From assembly GCA_902790625.1 (NCBI GenBank), contig CADASP010000031.1:1-62055 (forward strand): 62,055 nucleotides of DNA, read 5' to 3'. The notes under the pieces are model-generated. The model searched no databases and was not told where the DNA came from. It saw only the letters and a program-made list of their open reading frames with translations. This stretch comes from an uncultured Prevotellaceae bacterium (GTDB taxonomy: Bacteria > Bacteroidota > Bacteroidia > Bacteroidales > Bacteroidaceae). Shown here in pieces: positions 1-7,987 of this stretch; within the stretch, counting starts at the first letter, position 1, and each line of letters starts with the position of its first letter. The position numbers were made by a program, and so were the translations under genes.

Positions 1-558
1 AACATAAATTTTGCAAGTCGGGGAACATCTCTCTCTATTGACGTTACGCGGATCAGGTCCTCTTAAAATGCAGCAGAAAACAGGGGTGGGAAACTTTAGA
101 AAGTAATAATCCCAAAAACTATGTCTTGGGCTTGATATGGGAAATTGCTTCTTGTGAGCTGTTGAACCCGTCCGAGGATTAATATAAGGGGAATTCTTAC
201 CACTTATAAAAGATTCTATATCAAAATAGTTTATTGTACCCATACCTATATATTCTACAGTTTCGTAATCACCTGTTCTTGTCAACTCATTGACATAGTC
301 CTCCACAAGCACACCGTCTGGAACTTGTAGCGTGAAATACCCTAACTTATTGGAGAGTAAGGGTTCTATATTTTTATCCAAGGCACCTGTCTTGGGCTTT
401 ACCGTCACCCTCTTCATGTCAACTTGAATTAGACTGCCATGTTGATCTATGTAAACCACATCACCCATCCTGACGGTTTTCTGAACTACAGACTTTGAGG
501 CAGAAAAGACATTCAGACAATACAAAATACTACTAAGAAACAATATACAAATTCTCAT
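1..558 (-). CDS. Secreted protein, N-terminal part; possible S8-protease propeptide (runs off the window)
   Basis: The frame opens with ATG at 556-558 and stays open to base 1, so the C-terminus is not visible. Residues 1-20 form a signal peptide (MRICILFLSSILYCLNVFSA). Residues about 55-110 (a stretch ending LGYFTLQVPDG, then VEDYVNELTRTG and YETVEYIGMG) resemble the pro-region that precedes the catalytic domain in Bacteroidetes subtilisin-like proteases. After that the residues no longer look like a subtilase and become odd (CC, RERCSPTC), so the gene may be frameshifted or joined to foreign sequence. It lies 22 nt downstream of the lipoprotein gene and is the last visible member of a three-gene minus-strand operon. 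The family call is tentative. Confidence 0.5.
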   Translation of the reverse strand, partial: MRICILFLSSILYCLNVFSASKSVVQKTVRMGDVVYIDQHGSLIQVDMKRVTVKPKTGALDKNIEPLLSNKLGYFTLQVPDGVLVEDYVNELTRTGDYETVEYIGMGTINYFDIESFISGKNSPYINPRTGSTAHKKQFPISSPRHSFWDYYFLKFPTPVFCCILRGPDPRNVNRERCSPTCKIYV

Positions 559-580
559 AAATACAAAACAATTTAACAAA

Positions 581-1060
581 TCAGTAAACTACAATCATTT
601 CAATCTTGTTGGGGGTAACCTTCGGAAAAGTCTCCCAGAAAAAAATATCATGAAAATAATCAAGCCACCCTCCCTTGGTACGCATTGCAAAACAAACCAC
701 GAGACATGCCTTAAAGTCGCCCAAAAGCAATAGTTGCTTGATGTAGTGACTATCGCTAGGCACTAATATCTTCCCAACCACCACCGTGTGGTTTTTCCAA
801 TCAACCGATGGCAAGTCTTCCACATTGCCCTTGTAACTCCGAACCAGCTCATCATAGCTGTTCAGGACCAGGATTGAATCCCCCTCTTCTTGTTCGTCGA
901 AGAACTTGCTGCTTAGTGCATCTAACGGTGATACCGTCAAACTCTCTTCTCTGTTGACGACAAATGGGTCTTTTTCCTCGCACTCTGAACAACCGAACAA
1001 ACAGAATGGCATCGACACTGCCATTGATAAAGTTAAGATATATACTACTCTTTTCATCAT
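581..1060 (-). CDS. Hypothetical lipoprotein
   Basis: A 159-residue protein with a type II signal sequence; the lipobox is LFGC with Cys24 as the probable lipidated residue. The mature part has no motif I recognise; it includes an aromatic C-terminal stretch (GGWLDYFHDIFFWETF). Two consecutive ATG codons open the frame and either may be used. It sits 22 nt after the DUF3244-like gene and 22 nt before the partial secreted gene, so the three are probably one transcript. Likely location is the periplasm or outer membrane. Function unknown. Confidence 0.7.
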   Translation of the reverse strand: MMKRVVYILTLSMAVSMPFCLFGCSECEEKDPFVVNREESLTVSPLDALSSKFFDEQEEGDSILVLNSYDELVRSYKGNVEDLPSVDWKNHTVVVGKILVPSDSHYIKQLLLLGDFKACLVVCFAMRTKGGWLDYFHDIFFWETFPKVTPNKIEMIVVY

Positions 1061-1082
1061 TATGACTTATGGGTTAAATTTC

Positions 1083-1439
1083 CTATTGACCAAGACTGAT
1101 GTACCCAGTAAGGTAATAGCTTTCGTCACCATAGAGGCGGATTTCATACTGGCCCTGCAGGGTGGAGGGCAGGATGACGGTGTTCGTCGTGGAGCTGACG
1201 AAGGTGGAGTAGACCACCACGCCGCCTTGGCGCAGCTCAAGCGTGTAGTCGTCGTGCGACGAGAGGAACGTGAGTTCGTAGCCTTCCTGCCAGAGCGATG
1301 GCACGGTGGGGCCTTTTCCTGTACCAGGGATTACCGAACTCGAATCATCATAATTGACACTAAGAGGAATTTGTTCCGATGCGAAGGAAGAAGCACATGT
1401 CAGCATTAGAGCTGCAACAATAGATAAAATCTTTTTCAT
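1083..1439 (-). CDS. DUF3244-like small secreted protein
   Basis: 118 residues starting at MKKILSIVAA; the frame stays open 23 codons upstream but that part covers the promoter, so the internal ATG at 1437-1439 is chosen. Residues 1-21 are a Sec signal peptide ending near ASSFAS. The rest is a single predicted beta-sandwich with the pattern of DUF3244 proteins of Prevotella and Bacteroides (YTLELRQGGVVVYSTFV, then GQYEIRLYGDESYYLTG). The role of the family is unknown. It is the first gene of a three-gene operon and has a textbook promoter (1481-1511). A TPR/HTH regulator lies immediately upstream in the same direction and may control it. Confidence 0.75.
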   Translation of the reverse strand: MKKILSIVAALMLTCASSFASEQIPLSVNYDDSSSVIPGTGKGPTVPSLWQEGYELTFLSSHDDYTLELRQGGVVVYSTFVSSTTNTVILPSTLQGQYEIRLYGDESYYLTGYISLGQ

Positions 1440-1480
1440 AATGTTTGGTTTTAAAAAGATATTAAAATGTATGTCGGGTG

Positions 1481-1511
1481 CAAAGTTACGGCTAAACCCA
1501 AAACGCACAAA
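1481..1511 (-). promoter_or_regulatory. Bacteroidetes-type promoter of the DUF3244 operon
   Basis: On the minus strand TTTG (1508-1511) is followed after 19 nt by TAACTTTG (1481-1488), matching the Bacteroidetes -33/-7 consensus. It lies about 40 nt before the ATG at 1439. Confidence 0.7.
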
Positions 1512-1609
1512 ACTTTTTGGAGAAAACGATTTTACCTAAATTTTACTGTCTATAAAATGCTTATTCTCAAACTTTTTTGTTAGAAAACAGGTTCTTCCCT
1601 CTCTATCAA

Positions 1610-3328
1610 TCAGCAATAATCCAATAACTTTTCCATCAGGTTTTTGCTGGTTCCCTCTTCTTTGAATAGTTTTTTCATTAAGGATTTGCTAATTTTTGTA
1701 ACGGTTGATGGTGAGACGCCTAACATAACCCCCACGCTGAAAGCGTTTATATGGAGGCGAAAAAGAATGGAGGCATCAAACTCATGCTCGTTAAGAGCAT
1801 AGCTCTTGTCGGAGATGAGTTGATAGAAAGCGGGCAAAACTTCTATGACCATCTTATGAAGCAAGCTGAGATCATCACTTGACAACCTCAAACCCCTGTC
1901 TGCCATTCCACTGAGCTTTTGATAGATTTCCCACTTCTTCAGTCTTTCTTCCACGCTTCCTTTTAATGGTAAATAACGACGTTGCAATTCAAAGAACTCT
2001 TGTTTGTAGTGTTCCACCTCATCTTCTTTCTTGTTTATCATCTCCTTAAGGCTTTCTTCATGCTGGTGCAGAATGTCATTCTCTTCTTCTTTTAGAATGA
2101 GGTCATTGTTTTTCTTCTCTATAATACTATTCAGCTTTTCAGATTGGGTTCTAAGCTTAACGACATCACCTTCCAATTGCTCCAGTTTGTCGATTGTCTT
2201 TAGTATAGCTGCCTGACCTTTCCTCACTTTTGCCCTCTGCCTGTAGATGATAAATCCGGTAAGTACAATAACTGCAAAAATTAAATAAAGCAGCCTCTCT
2301 GACCTTTCCCTCTGTTGTTGGGCCTCTTTCTCCTTTTTCTCTGCCAGCACCTTGTTGCGGTTGTAATCATACATGGCTTTGGCTCGTTCCACCTCCTTCG
2401 TTGCCATTTGTGCATAGACGGAATCGTTCATGTCATAGCTGTAAAGGGCATATTTGGCGGCAGAATCTGCCAGATGCATGAGAGAGAACGTAACAGACAA
2501 TCCATAAGATGCCATATTCTGGTTAAGATAGTCAATAGTATTGTTCAGTTCCTTACTGAAATAATAATAGGCTGAATCTAACTTATTGACAGCCAAGCAG
2601 TATTTCCCCTTGTAATAATAGTAGACATCACGTCCCTTTTCAATATTATGGCATGAATCGAAATAGCCAGAATACTGTTCATAAATATCCAAATAATACT
2701 GTGCTTTTTCCCAATTGTTTCGCTCCAACAGACTCTTAACTGGTAACAGACAATATTTTGCTGCTGTTTCTATACCAGCGATTGCTTTGATTTCTTGGTA
2801 GAGACAGTCAAATTTGGGTATGACAGAGTCATATTCTTGTAGTTGTCCTAAAGTTTTTATCTCATGTGCCATAATGTTCAATGCATAGATGGTATCATGG
2901 GCTTTAAGCGCATTTTCAGAAGAATGATGGAAGGCTTCAATACAATCTTCAAAAAGGTTTTGGTGGTAGAAAACGTCTGCCATCTGCCCGTAGACGCGGC
3001 ATAGCTTGGCATAGTCGCAGTCGCTGGCGGTGGTGTCTGCGCGGGTAGCGGCATCGAGGTAGGCTTCGATGGCGGCGGGTGCCTCGCCCATGTCGGCGTA
3101 GGTGCGGCCGAGGATGTAGTGGGCGCGCAGCTGCTCGTTGGGTGTGCCGTGGCGGTCGAAGTAGTCGGCGAGGGCTTGGGCCAGCGAGTCGTTGGTCATC
3201 AGGGAGTCGGCCACGTTCTGGCGTTCCAGCTCCTCGAGCTGGGCGAGCATGTCGCGGTGGCGGCTGGCGTTACAACCGACCAGCAGCAGGGTCGCGAGGG
3301 CATATATATAAATAATGTGTCGCTTCAT
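1610..3328 (-). CDS. TPR lipoprotein with transmembrane segment, coiled coil and C-terminal HTH
   Basis: 572 residues from ATG 3326-3328; the longer open frame upstream is only the promoter repeat. Order of parts: lipobox-like LLVGC (Cys19), TPR-like helices at about 60-320, a transmembrane helix near 345-365 (LLYLIFAVIVLTGFIIY), a coiled coil at about 370-450 and an HTH-like end (FSVGVMLGVSPSTVTKISKS). This layout is common in Bacteroidetes membrane regulators, where periplasmic TPRs are linked to a cytoplasmic DNA-binding end. The last ~100 residues resemble the stand-alone protein at 14773-15147. Base composition is mosaic: bases about 2985-3290, coding for the N-terminus, are GC-rich and the rest is AT-rich. 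Transcription probably starts at the TACCTTTG box at 3334-3341. Confidence 0.75.
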   Translation of the reverse strand: MKRHIIYIYALATLLLVGCNASRHRDMLAQLEELERQNVADSLMTNDSLAQALADYFDRHGTPNEQLRAHYILGRTYADMGEAPAAIEAYLDAATRADTTASDCDYAKLCRVYGQMADVFYHQNLFEDCIEAFHHSSENALKAHDTIYALNIMAHEIKTLGQLQEYDSVIPKFDCLYQEIKAIAGIETAAKYCLLPVKSLLERNNWEKAQYYLDIYEQYSGYFDSCHNIEKGRDVYYYYKGKYCLAVNKLDSAYYYFSKELNNTIDYLNQNMASYGLSVTFSLMHLADSAAKYALYSYDMNDSVYAQMATKEVERAKAMYDYNRNKVLAEKKEKEAQQQRERSERLLYLIFAVIVLTGFIIYRQRAKVRKGQAAILKTIDKLEQLEGDVVKLRTQSEKLNSIIEKKNNDLILKEEENDILHQHEESLKEMINKKEDEVEHYKQEFFELQRRYLPLKGSVEERLKKWEIYQKLSGMADRGLRLSSDDLSLLHKMVIEVLPAFYQLISDKSYALNEHEFDASILFRLHINAFSVGVMLGVSPSTVTKISKSLMKKLFKEEGTSKNLMEKLLDYC

Positions 3329-3333
3329 AGGTG

Positions 3334-3655
3334 CAAAGGTACGAATAAGCGAGCGAAAAGCAAAAGAAAAGCTCGCTTTTCTTTGCTTTTCCGAGCGAGA
3401 GTACCTTCGGCGATAGCCAAAGGTACGAATAAGCAAGCGAAAAGCAAAAAGAAAAACGTGTTTCTTTTTGTTTTTCCGAGCGAGAGCACCTTCGGCGATA
3501 GCCAAAGGTACGAATAAGCGAGAGAAGAAGCAAAAGAAAAACGTGTTTCTTTTTGCTTTTCCGAGCGAGAGTACCTTCGGCGATGGCCAAAGGTACGAAT
3601 AAGCGAGTGAAAAAGCAAAAGAAAAAACGTGTTTCTTTTTGCTTTTCCGAGTAAC
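3334..3655 (-). repeat. Four tandem ~85-bp promoter/hairpin units
   Basis: Four units carry the box TACCTTTG on the minus strand at 3334-3341, 3418-3425, 3503-3510 and 3588-3595, spaced 84-85 bp. Between boxes each unit has an A/T-rich hairpin (GCAAAAAGAAA pairing with TTTCTTTTTGC) flanked by GCTCGCTTATTCG and CTCTCGCTCGG. Only the box nearest 3328 sits at normal promoter distance from a gene. A related array precedes the gene at 31659. Confidence 0.8.
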
Positions 3656-3887
3656 GAATTTTGCAGGGCCCAAAATGAAGTCCCGAATAACACCTAAACA
3701 AATTTGTTATATGGAAGCGAGAGTACCTTCTTGCGTCCCGTTCATAGGCCAGCCAGGCGGCAGAGCCGAGAGTGGGAGAACCCCAAAAGAAGGCAAAAAG
3801 AAGGTGGCGGCGAAGCGCGGAAGCGTTAAAACTGCTGAAGCCGTGTTAAAACGATGTTAACGGCTGGCAGGAACCACCGCGCCATGC

Positions 3888-3895
3888 TACCTTTG
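3888..3895 (+). promoter_or_regulatory. -7 box TACCTTTG of the HU-like gene
   Basis: A plus-strand TACCTTTG gives a leader of roughly 85 nt before the ATG at 3983. The rest of 3656-3982 holds no gene I can support. Confidence 0.5.
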
Positions 3896-3982
3896 CACCG
3901 TCGAAACAAGCAAGGCGCCACGCTGAAGAGCGACACAAGAGAAAAATCAACTTATTGTTTAACTAAAAATCCTTTTAAAATT

Positions 3983-4444
3983 ATGTTGAAGATTGACCTT
4001 TACAAGAACAAGAACCAAGAGAGCCGCCAGTATGGCAAGGTCTACGGACGAGTGAACAACGCCACCCCCATCGAGATCCCCGAGCTGGCCAAGCACATGA
4101 GCCTGCACAACACTCCCTTCTCGAAGGGGGTCATCCAGGGCATCCTCACCGACATGGCAGCCTGCATCAAGGAGCTGATGCTGCAGGGACAGCCCGTGAA
4201 GCTGGCCGACCTCGCCATCTTCAAGGCCAGCGTCATCAGCACCCCCGCCGTGAGCGTGGAGAAGTTCGACTTGCAGCAGAACATCAAGAAGGTGAGGCTC
4301 TGCGCAGTGGCCACCGGAGAGGTGAGCCGCAAGCGACTCACCGACGAGGCAATGCTGGGCTACACCTCGATGGGAAACCGACTGAAGGCTGGTGAGGCCA
4401 CCCTGAGCAACGAAAAGGGCAAGTACCTGGACAACGGACAGTAA
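3983..4444 (+). CDS. HU-family (HU-related) DNA-binding protein
   Basis: 153 residues from ATG 3983. The N-terminal ~100 residues (LKIDLYKNKN, GKVYGRVNNATPIEIPELAKHM, VIQGILTDMAACIKELMLQG with break, VKLADLAIFK) follow the HU/IHF fold of the Bacteroidetes 'histone-like, HU-related' family; the C-terminal ~45 residues form a variable tail (SNEKGKYLDNGQ). Such proteins bind and bend DNA in the nucleoid, often without much sequence specificity. The smalltalk peptide gene follows 29 nt downstream, an arrangement typical for this family. Confidence 0.85.
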   Translation: MLKIDLYKNKNQESRQYGKVYGRVNNATPIEIPELAKHMSLHNTPFSKGVIQGILTDMAACIKELMLQGQPVKLADLAIFKASVISTPAVSVEKFDLQQNIKKVRLCAVATGEVSRKRLTDEAMLGYTSMGNRLKAGEATLSNEKGKYLDNGQ

Positions 4445-4473
4445 ACTCATTTATCACCTATCACTTCTCACTT

Positions 4474-4584
4474 ATGAGTGTACCAAACAAGAAATGGGAC
4501 TTTTGGATCAGGCTTGTAGCCGCCATCGTCTCGGCCATCGCCACCTCGCTGGGCATCAGCAGTTGCGTGAACGCCATCGTGTAG
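4474..4584 (+). CDS. Smalltalk-family small membrane peptide
   Basis: A 36-residue frame, ATG at 4474 and TAG at 4582-4584, beginning MSVPNKKWDFWIRLVAA and ending SSCVNAIV. It has a basic and aromatic N-terminus, one hydrophobic helix (VAAIVSAIATSLGI) and a Cys near the end. The WDFWIRL start, the length and the position just after an HU-like gene match the 'smalltalk protein' family of Bacteroidales, whose function is unknown. Confidence 0.75.
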   Translation: MSVPNKKWDFWIRLVAAIVSAIATSLGISSCVNAIV

Positions 4585-4614
4585 TTGTTCGTTCCCGATA
4601 GGGACTTCTTACTT

Positions 4615-4822
4615 GTAAGAGTTTAGAGTTTAGAATTTAGAATTTAGAGTTATTCTCGCTTCGCTGCGATTATGAATTATGAACTAAGAATTGGTGCGCA
4701 CCATAATTCTTAACTCTTAACTCCTACTCGCCACAGGCGACAACTCTTAATTCTTAATTCTAAACTCTAAACTCTTAACTCCTACTCGCCACAGGCGACA
4801 ACTCTTAATTCTAAATTCTAAA
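4615..4822. repeat. Intergenic A/T-rich direct and inverted repeats
   Basis: Between the smalltalk gene and the symporter are many copies of AGAATTTAGAGTTT and its complement. The unit CTCCTACTCGCCACAGGCGA occurs twice, and GGTGCGCACC forms a small palindrome. The block may end transcription of both convergent genes; no coding sequence is seen. Confidence 0.6.
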
Positions 4823-4824
4823 CT

Positions 4825-6255
4825 CTAAATTCTAAATCGCACCTTTCCCACCGAGAGGGCGAGCAGCCCGGTGGCCGTGAGCAGCCCGTTGATGAGCAGC
4901 AGCTCATAGCCAAAGCGATAGCCCAGCAGATGGCGGCAGCCCGCATCGAGCAGGAAGCAGAGCAGTGGCGATGCCACGCACACCAGCGGCACCCAGCGGT
5001 CGCGCACGCCTCGGCGACAGAAGAGTCCGAAAGCGAAGAGGCCCAGCAACGGGCCATAGGTATAGGACACGATGGTGTAGATGGCATCGATGAGCGAGGT
5101 GCTGTTCACCATCCTGATGATAAGGATGCACACCACCAGGAGCACACACATCAGCAGATGCACACGACGACGCAGACGCTCGTCGGAGGGGCGGCAGCGG
5201 ATGTCGACACAGTAGCTGGTGGTGAGGGCGGTGAGGGCCGAGTCGGCCGACGAGAACGAGGCGGCCACGATGCCCAGCGTGAAGAGGGCCACCAGCAGCG
5301 GATGCGACGAATGGGCAATGAACTGGGGCAGCAGCTCGTCGCCCTGAGTGGGCAAGGCGATGCCTTGGCCCTGGAAGAGCTGTGCCAGCAGGATGCCGAG
5401 GGCGAGGAACAGCAGGTTGGCAGGCACGAAGGCCACGCCATAGCTGCACATATTCTTCTGCGCCTCGCGCAGCGTGCGACAGGTGAGGTTCTTCTGCATC
5501 ATGTCCTGGTCGAGGCCCGTCATCACCACCACGATGAAGGCACCGCTGAGCAACTGCTTCCAAAAGCACTGCGGCGATGCCCAGTCGGAGAAGACAAAGA
5601 CGCGGCTGCGCTCGTCGGCCATGATGGCGCTCACGGCATCGGCAGGCGAGAAATGCAGCTGCCGCATCACCAGCCAGATGATGAACAGGAGAGCCGTGAA
5701 GAGGCACAGCGTCTGCAACGTGTCGGTGAAGACGAGGGTGCGCACACCGCCACGATGGGTGTAGAGCCAGATGAGCAGCACCATGAGCACAACAGTGAGC
5801 GCAAAGGGGATGCCATGGGGGGCCGCCGCAAACTGCTGCACGACGAGGCAGGCCACGTAGAACTTCACCGCCGTGCCCATCATCTTAGACAACAGGAAGA
5901 AGGAGGCTCCCGACAGATAGGAACGCCGACCCAGACGCTGGCCCAGATAGGCGTAGATGCTGGTAAGGTTGAGACGATAGTAGAGGGGCAGCAGCACAAA
6001 GGCCACGGCGAGATAGCCCAAGATGAAGCCCAAGCACAGCTGCAAGTAGGTCATGCCGCTGCTGAGCACCATGCCGGGCACGCTGACAAAGGTGACGCCC
6101 GAAATGCTGGCCCCCACCATGCCGAAAGCCACCAGACGCCACGGCGAGCGCCGCTCACCACGGAAGAAAGTGTCGTTGGTGGCACGGCGGGCGCTCCAGC
6201 GGCCCAGCAGCATCAGGGCTGCAAAATAAACGAGGATGGTGACGACGACAATCAC
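4825..6255 (-). CDS. Sodium:solute symporter (SSS family)
   Basis: 476 residues with 12-13 hydrophobic helices. The N-terminal pattern (TNDTFFRGERRSPWRL, then GASISGVTFVSVPGMV) and RLNLTSIYAYLGQRLGRRSY are typical of the SSS family, inner-membrane carriers that couple Na+ entry to uptake of sugars, amino acids, sialic acid or similar solutes. Substrate cannot be read. The start overlaps the stop of the upstream gene by 4 nt (ATGA), showing translational coupling; this is the last gene of the five-gene minus-strand operon that begins at 12752. Confidence 0.85.
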   Translation of the reverse strand: MIVVVTILVYFAALMLLGRWSARRATNDTFFRGERRSPWRLVAFGMVGASISGVTFVSVPGMVLSSGMTYLQLCLGFILGYLAVAFVLLPLYYRLNLTSIYAYLGQRLGRRSYLSGASFFLLSKMMGTAVKFYVACLVVQQFAAAPHGIPFALTVVLMVLLIWLYTHRGGVRTLVFTDTLQTLCLFTALLFIIWLVMRQLHFSPADAVSAIMADERSRVFVFSDWASPQCFWKQLLSGAFIVVVMTGLDQDMMQKNLTCRTLREAQKNMCSYGVAFVPANLLFLALGILLAQLFQGQGIALPTQGDELLPQFIAHSSHPLLVALFTLGIVAASFSSADSALTALTTSYCVDIRCRPSDERLRRRVHLLMCVLLVVCILIIRMVNSTSLIDAIYTIVSYTYGPLLGLFAFGLFCRRGVRDRWVPLVCVASPLLCFLLDAGCRHLLGYRFGYELLLINGLLTATGLLALSVGKVRFRI

Positions 6256-7955
6256 TTGCCCTTGCCGTATTTCTCTATCAAGGCATCGGCCTGGGGGTCG
6301 CCCAGCTCACGGGCACGCTGCAAGCTCTTCACGCCATCGGCCTTCTGTCCCTTCAGGCAGCGAGCCAAGCCCAGAAACAGGTGGCCGTCGCTATATTCGG
6401 GGGCACGGGCTATGCACTCATTGGCGGTCTTGATGGCCTCGTCGTAGAGTCCTACACGCACTTCGAGCGACGCCTTCTCGGCATAGTACAGCTCTTGGTC
6501 GGGATTCATGCCAACGGCCTTGGTGATGTCGTTGAGGGCTTGTTGGAACAGGCGCCCACCCTGCTCGGCCTGGAAACGCAGGTAGTAGAACTGGTCGTTC
6601 ACCTGTGCGGCCATCAGCTGCTCATAGTCGTTCAGGTCGGTGGTGGCATCACGGTATTTGCCAGCATCAAGCTTTGCCTGGGCACGTGCCAAGATGTAGG
6701 GTGCCGCCTCCTTCAAGTAAGGGCGCGAGAACATGGCCACGGCCGAGTCGAGCATGGCGATGTAGGCGGTGGTGTCGTTCTGCATCAGATGGCAGCGGGC
6801 GGCCTCGAAGAAGAGGTCGGGCGAGCGCAGCTCACTATGAAGGATGGTGGCGTAGATGCTTGCCGCCTCGGCATACTTTTGCTGGGCATAGCGGATATAG
6901 GCTTGCTGCTGGCGATAGAGCGCTTGCGGGCTGGCCTCGTAGGCGGCCTCGGCCTCCTGGAAGGCACGGTCGAAGGTCCAAGGCTCGTAGGGTGGCTCGG
7001 GGCGATAGATGAGCTTCTGGTAGATCATCCGCGAGTAGTTGAAGTGGGTCTCGTCGGTCCTGTCGCTGATGCGCAGTGCTTGGGCCATGTCGCTGTCGGC
7101 ATCGGAACAACGACCGGCATTGGCAGCAAACAGGGCACGGCTGACGTAGCCATCAGGTTGCTGGGGGAACTGGGCGATGAAATCGTCGATGAGCTGTGCG
7201 TAGGCCACCGAGTCGAGGGTGCTGCCAGCGACATAGAGCGTGAGCTGGGCCTGACTGAAGTCGGTGGGCAGCGCCTTCTTGATGCCAACAGTGCGCAGGG
7301 AGGCATCGTTGATGCTCAGGCCCGTCATCTTCAGACTGTCGGCAAAGAGGGCACTCACGGCATAGACCAGCGTGTCGGCATCGGTGGTCGGCTGCTGCAT
7401 CAGCGCGAGCAGCTGCCCCTCGGCATCGAAGAGGGGAAGACCTGACATGGACCGTTGAACGTTGAACGTTGAACGTTGGTCGCCGAGCTTCACGGTGTAA
7501 TAATTATAATGAGTGTTGAAGGTCTCGGTGCGACGCATGGTGCCAGCGATGGCCTGCTTAGCTTGGCGTTGGGGCAACAGCCACACCGACGAACCTTCAG
7601 CGGCGGTCTGCTGTGCCAGCACCACGGGCTGCGACTTGTTGATGCCCACACGGAAGCGAGCCACGTCGTAGGTCTCGTTGGCTCCGAGCATCACCTCCAC
7701 GGGCCACTCCTTGCCCGCAGCATCGATGACCACGGCTCGGCTGGCTCCCTTGAAAGGCGCAAAGCTGCTGATGGCCTCGCCCTGCTCGTCCACGAACACG
7801 CCGGTAGCACTGCCCAACAGCGAGCCATCGGCAGAGAACGTCTGCAAAGCAAACACCGACTTGGCGGCTTTCTTCACCCACGACTGGGCATTGGCGCTGA
7901 TGCTAACGAATAACGATAAAAGTACTAAGGTAAAACTCTGTTGTATACGTCTCAT
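6252..7955 (-). CDS. Secreted trypsin-like pseudo-protease with TPR domain
   Basis: 567 residues from ATG 7953-7955; the frame extends upstream only to a TTG. Residues 1-23 are a signal peptide. Residues about 24-200 follow a DegP/trypsin fold: GSATGVFVDEQGEAIS, then YDVARFRVG, then SMSGLPLFDAEG where GNSGGPLF is usual. The catalytic His is missing (SSFAPF replaces the usual NxHV), so the domain is probably inactive. A minisatellite-coded insert (QRSTFNVQRS, residues about 160-169) sits just before the serine loop. Residues 230-567 are TPR-like repeats. It follows recN with a 32-nt gap and overlaps the symporter gene. Confidence 0.7.
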   Translation of the reverse strand: MRRIQQSFTLVLLSLFVSISANAQSWVKKAAKSVFALQTFSADGSLLGSATGVFVDEQGEAISSFAPFKGASRAVVIDAAGKEWPVEVMLGANETYDVARFRVGINKSQPVVLAQQTAAEGSSVWLLPQRQAKQAIAGTMRRTETFNTHYNYYTVKLGDQRSTFNVQRSMSGLPLFDAEGQLLALMQQPTTDADTLVYAVSALFADSLKMTGLSINDASLRTVGIKKALPTDFSQAQLTLYVAGSTLDSVAYAQLIDDFIAQFPQQPDGYVSRALFAANAGRCSDADSDMAQALRISDRTDETHFNYSRMIYQKLIYRPEPPYEPWTFDRAFQEAEAAYEASPQALYRQQQAYIRYAQQKYAEAASIYATILHSELRSPDLFFEAARCHLMQNDTTAYIAMLDSAVAMFSRPYLKEAAPYILARAQAKLDAGKYRDATTDLNDYEQLMAAQVNDQFYYLRFQAEQGGRLFQQALNDITKAVGMNPDQELYYAEKASLEVRVGLYDEAIKTANECIARAPEYSDGHLFLGLARCLKGQKADGVKSLQRARELGDPQADALIEKYGKGK

Positions 7956-7987
7956 AGTTATCAATTTTCAAAATTCAACTGTTCGCT

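Noticed and set aside
3334..3655. Regular repeats suggesting CRISPR, and the long N-terminal extension they would give the regulator
   Set aside because: No unique spacers. The repeats contain promoter boxes, and a lipoprotein signal begins at ATG 3326-3328.
4930..6447. 505-codon plus-strand open frame
   Set aside because: It is antisense to the symporter gene, a GC-rich sequence where opposite frames often lack stops. The protein is His/Gln/Glu-rich with no domain.
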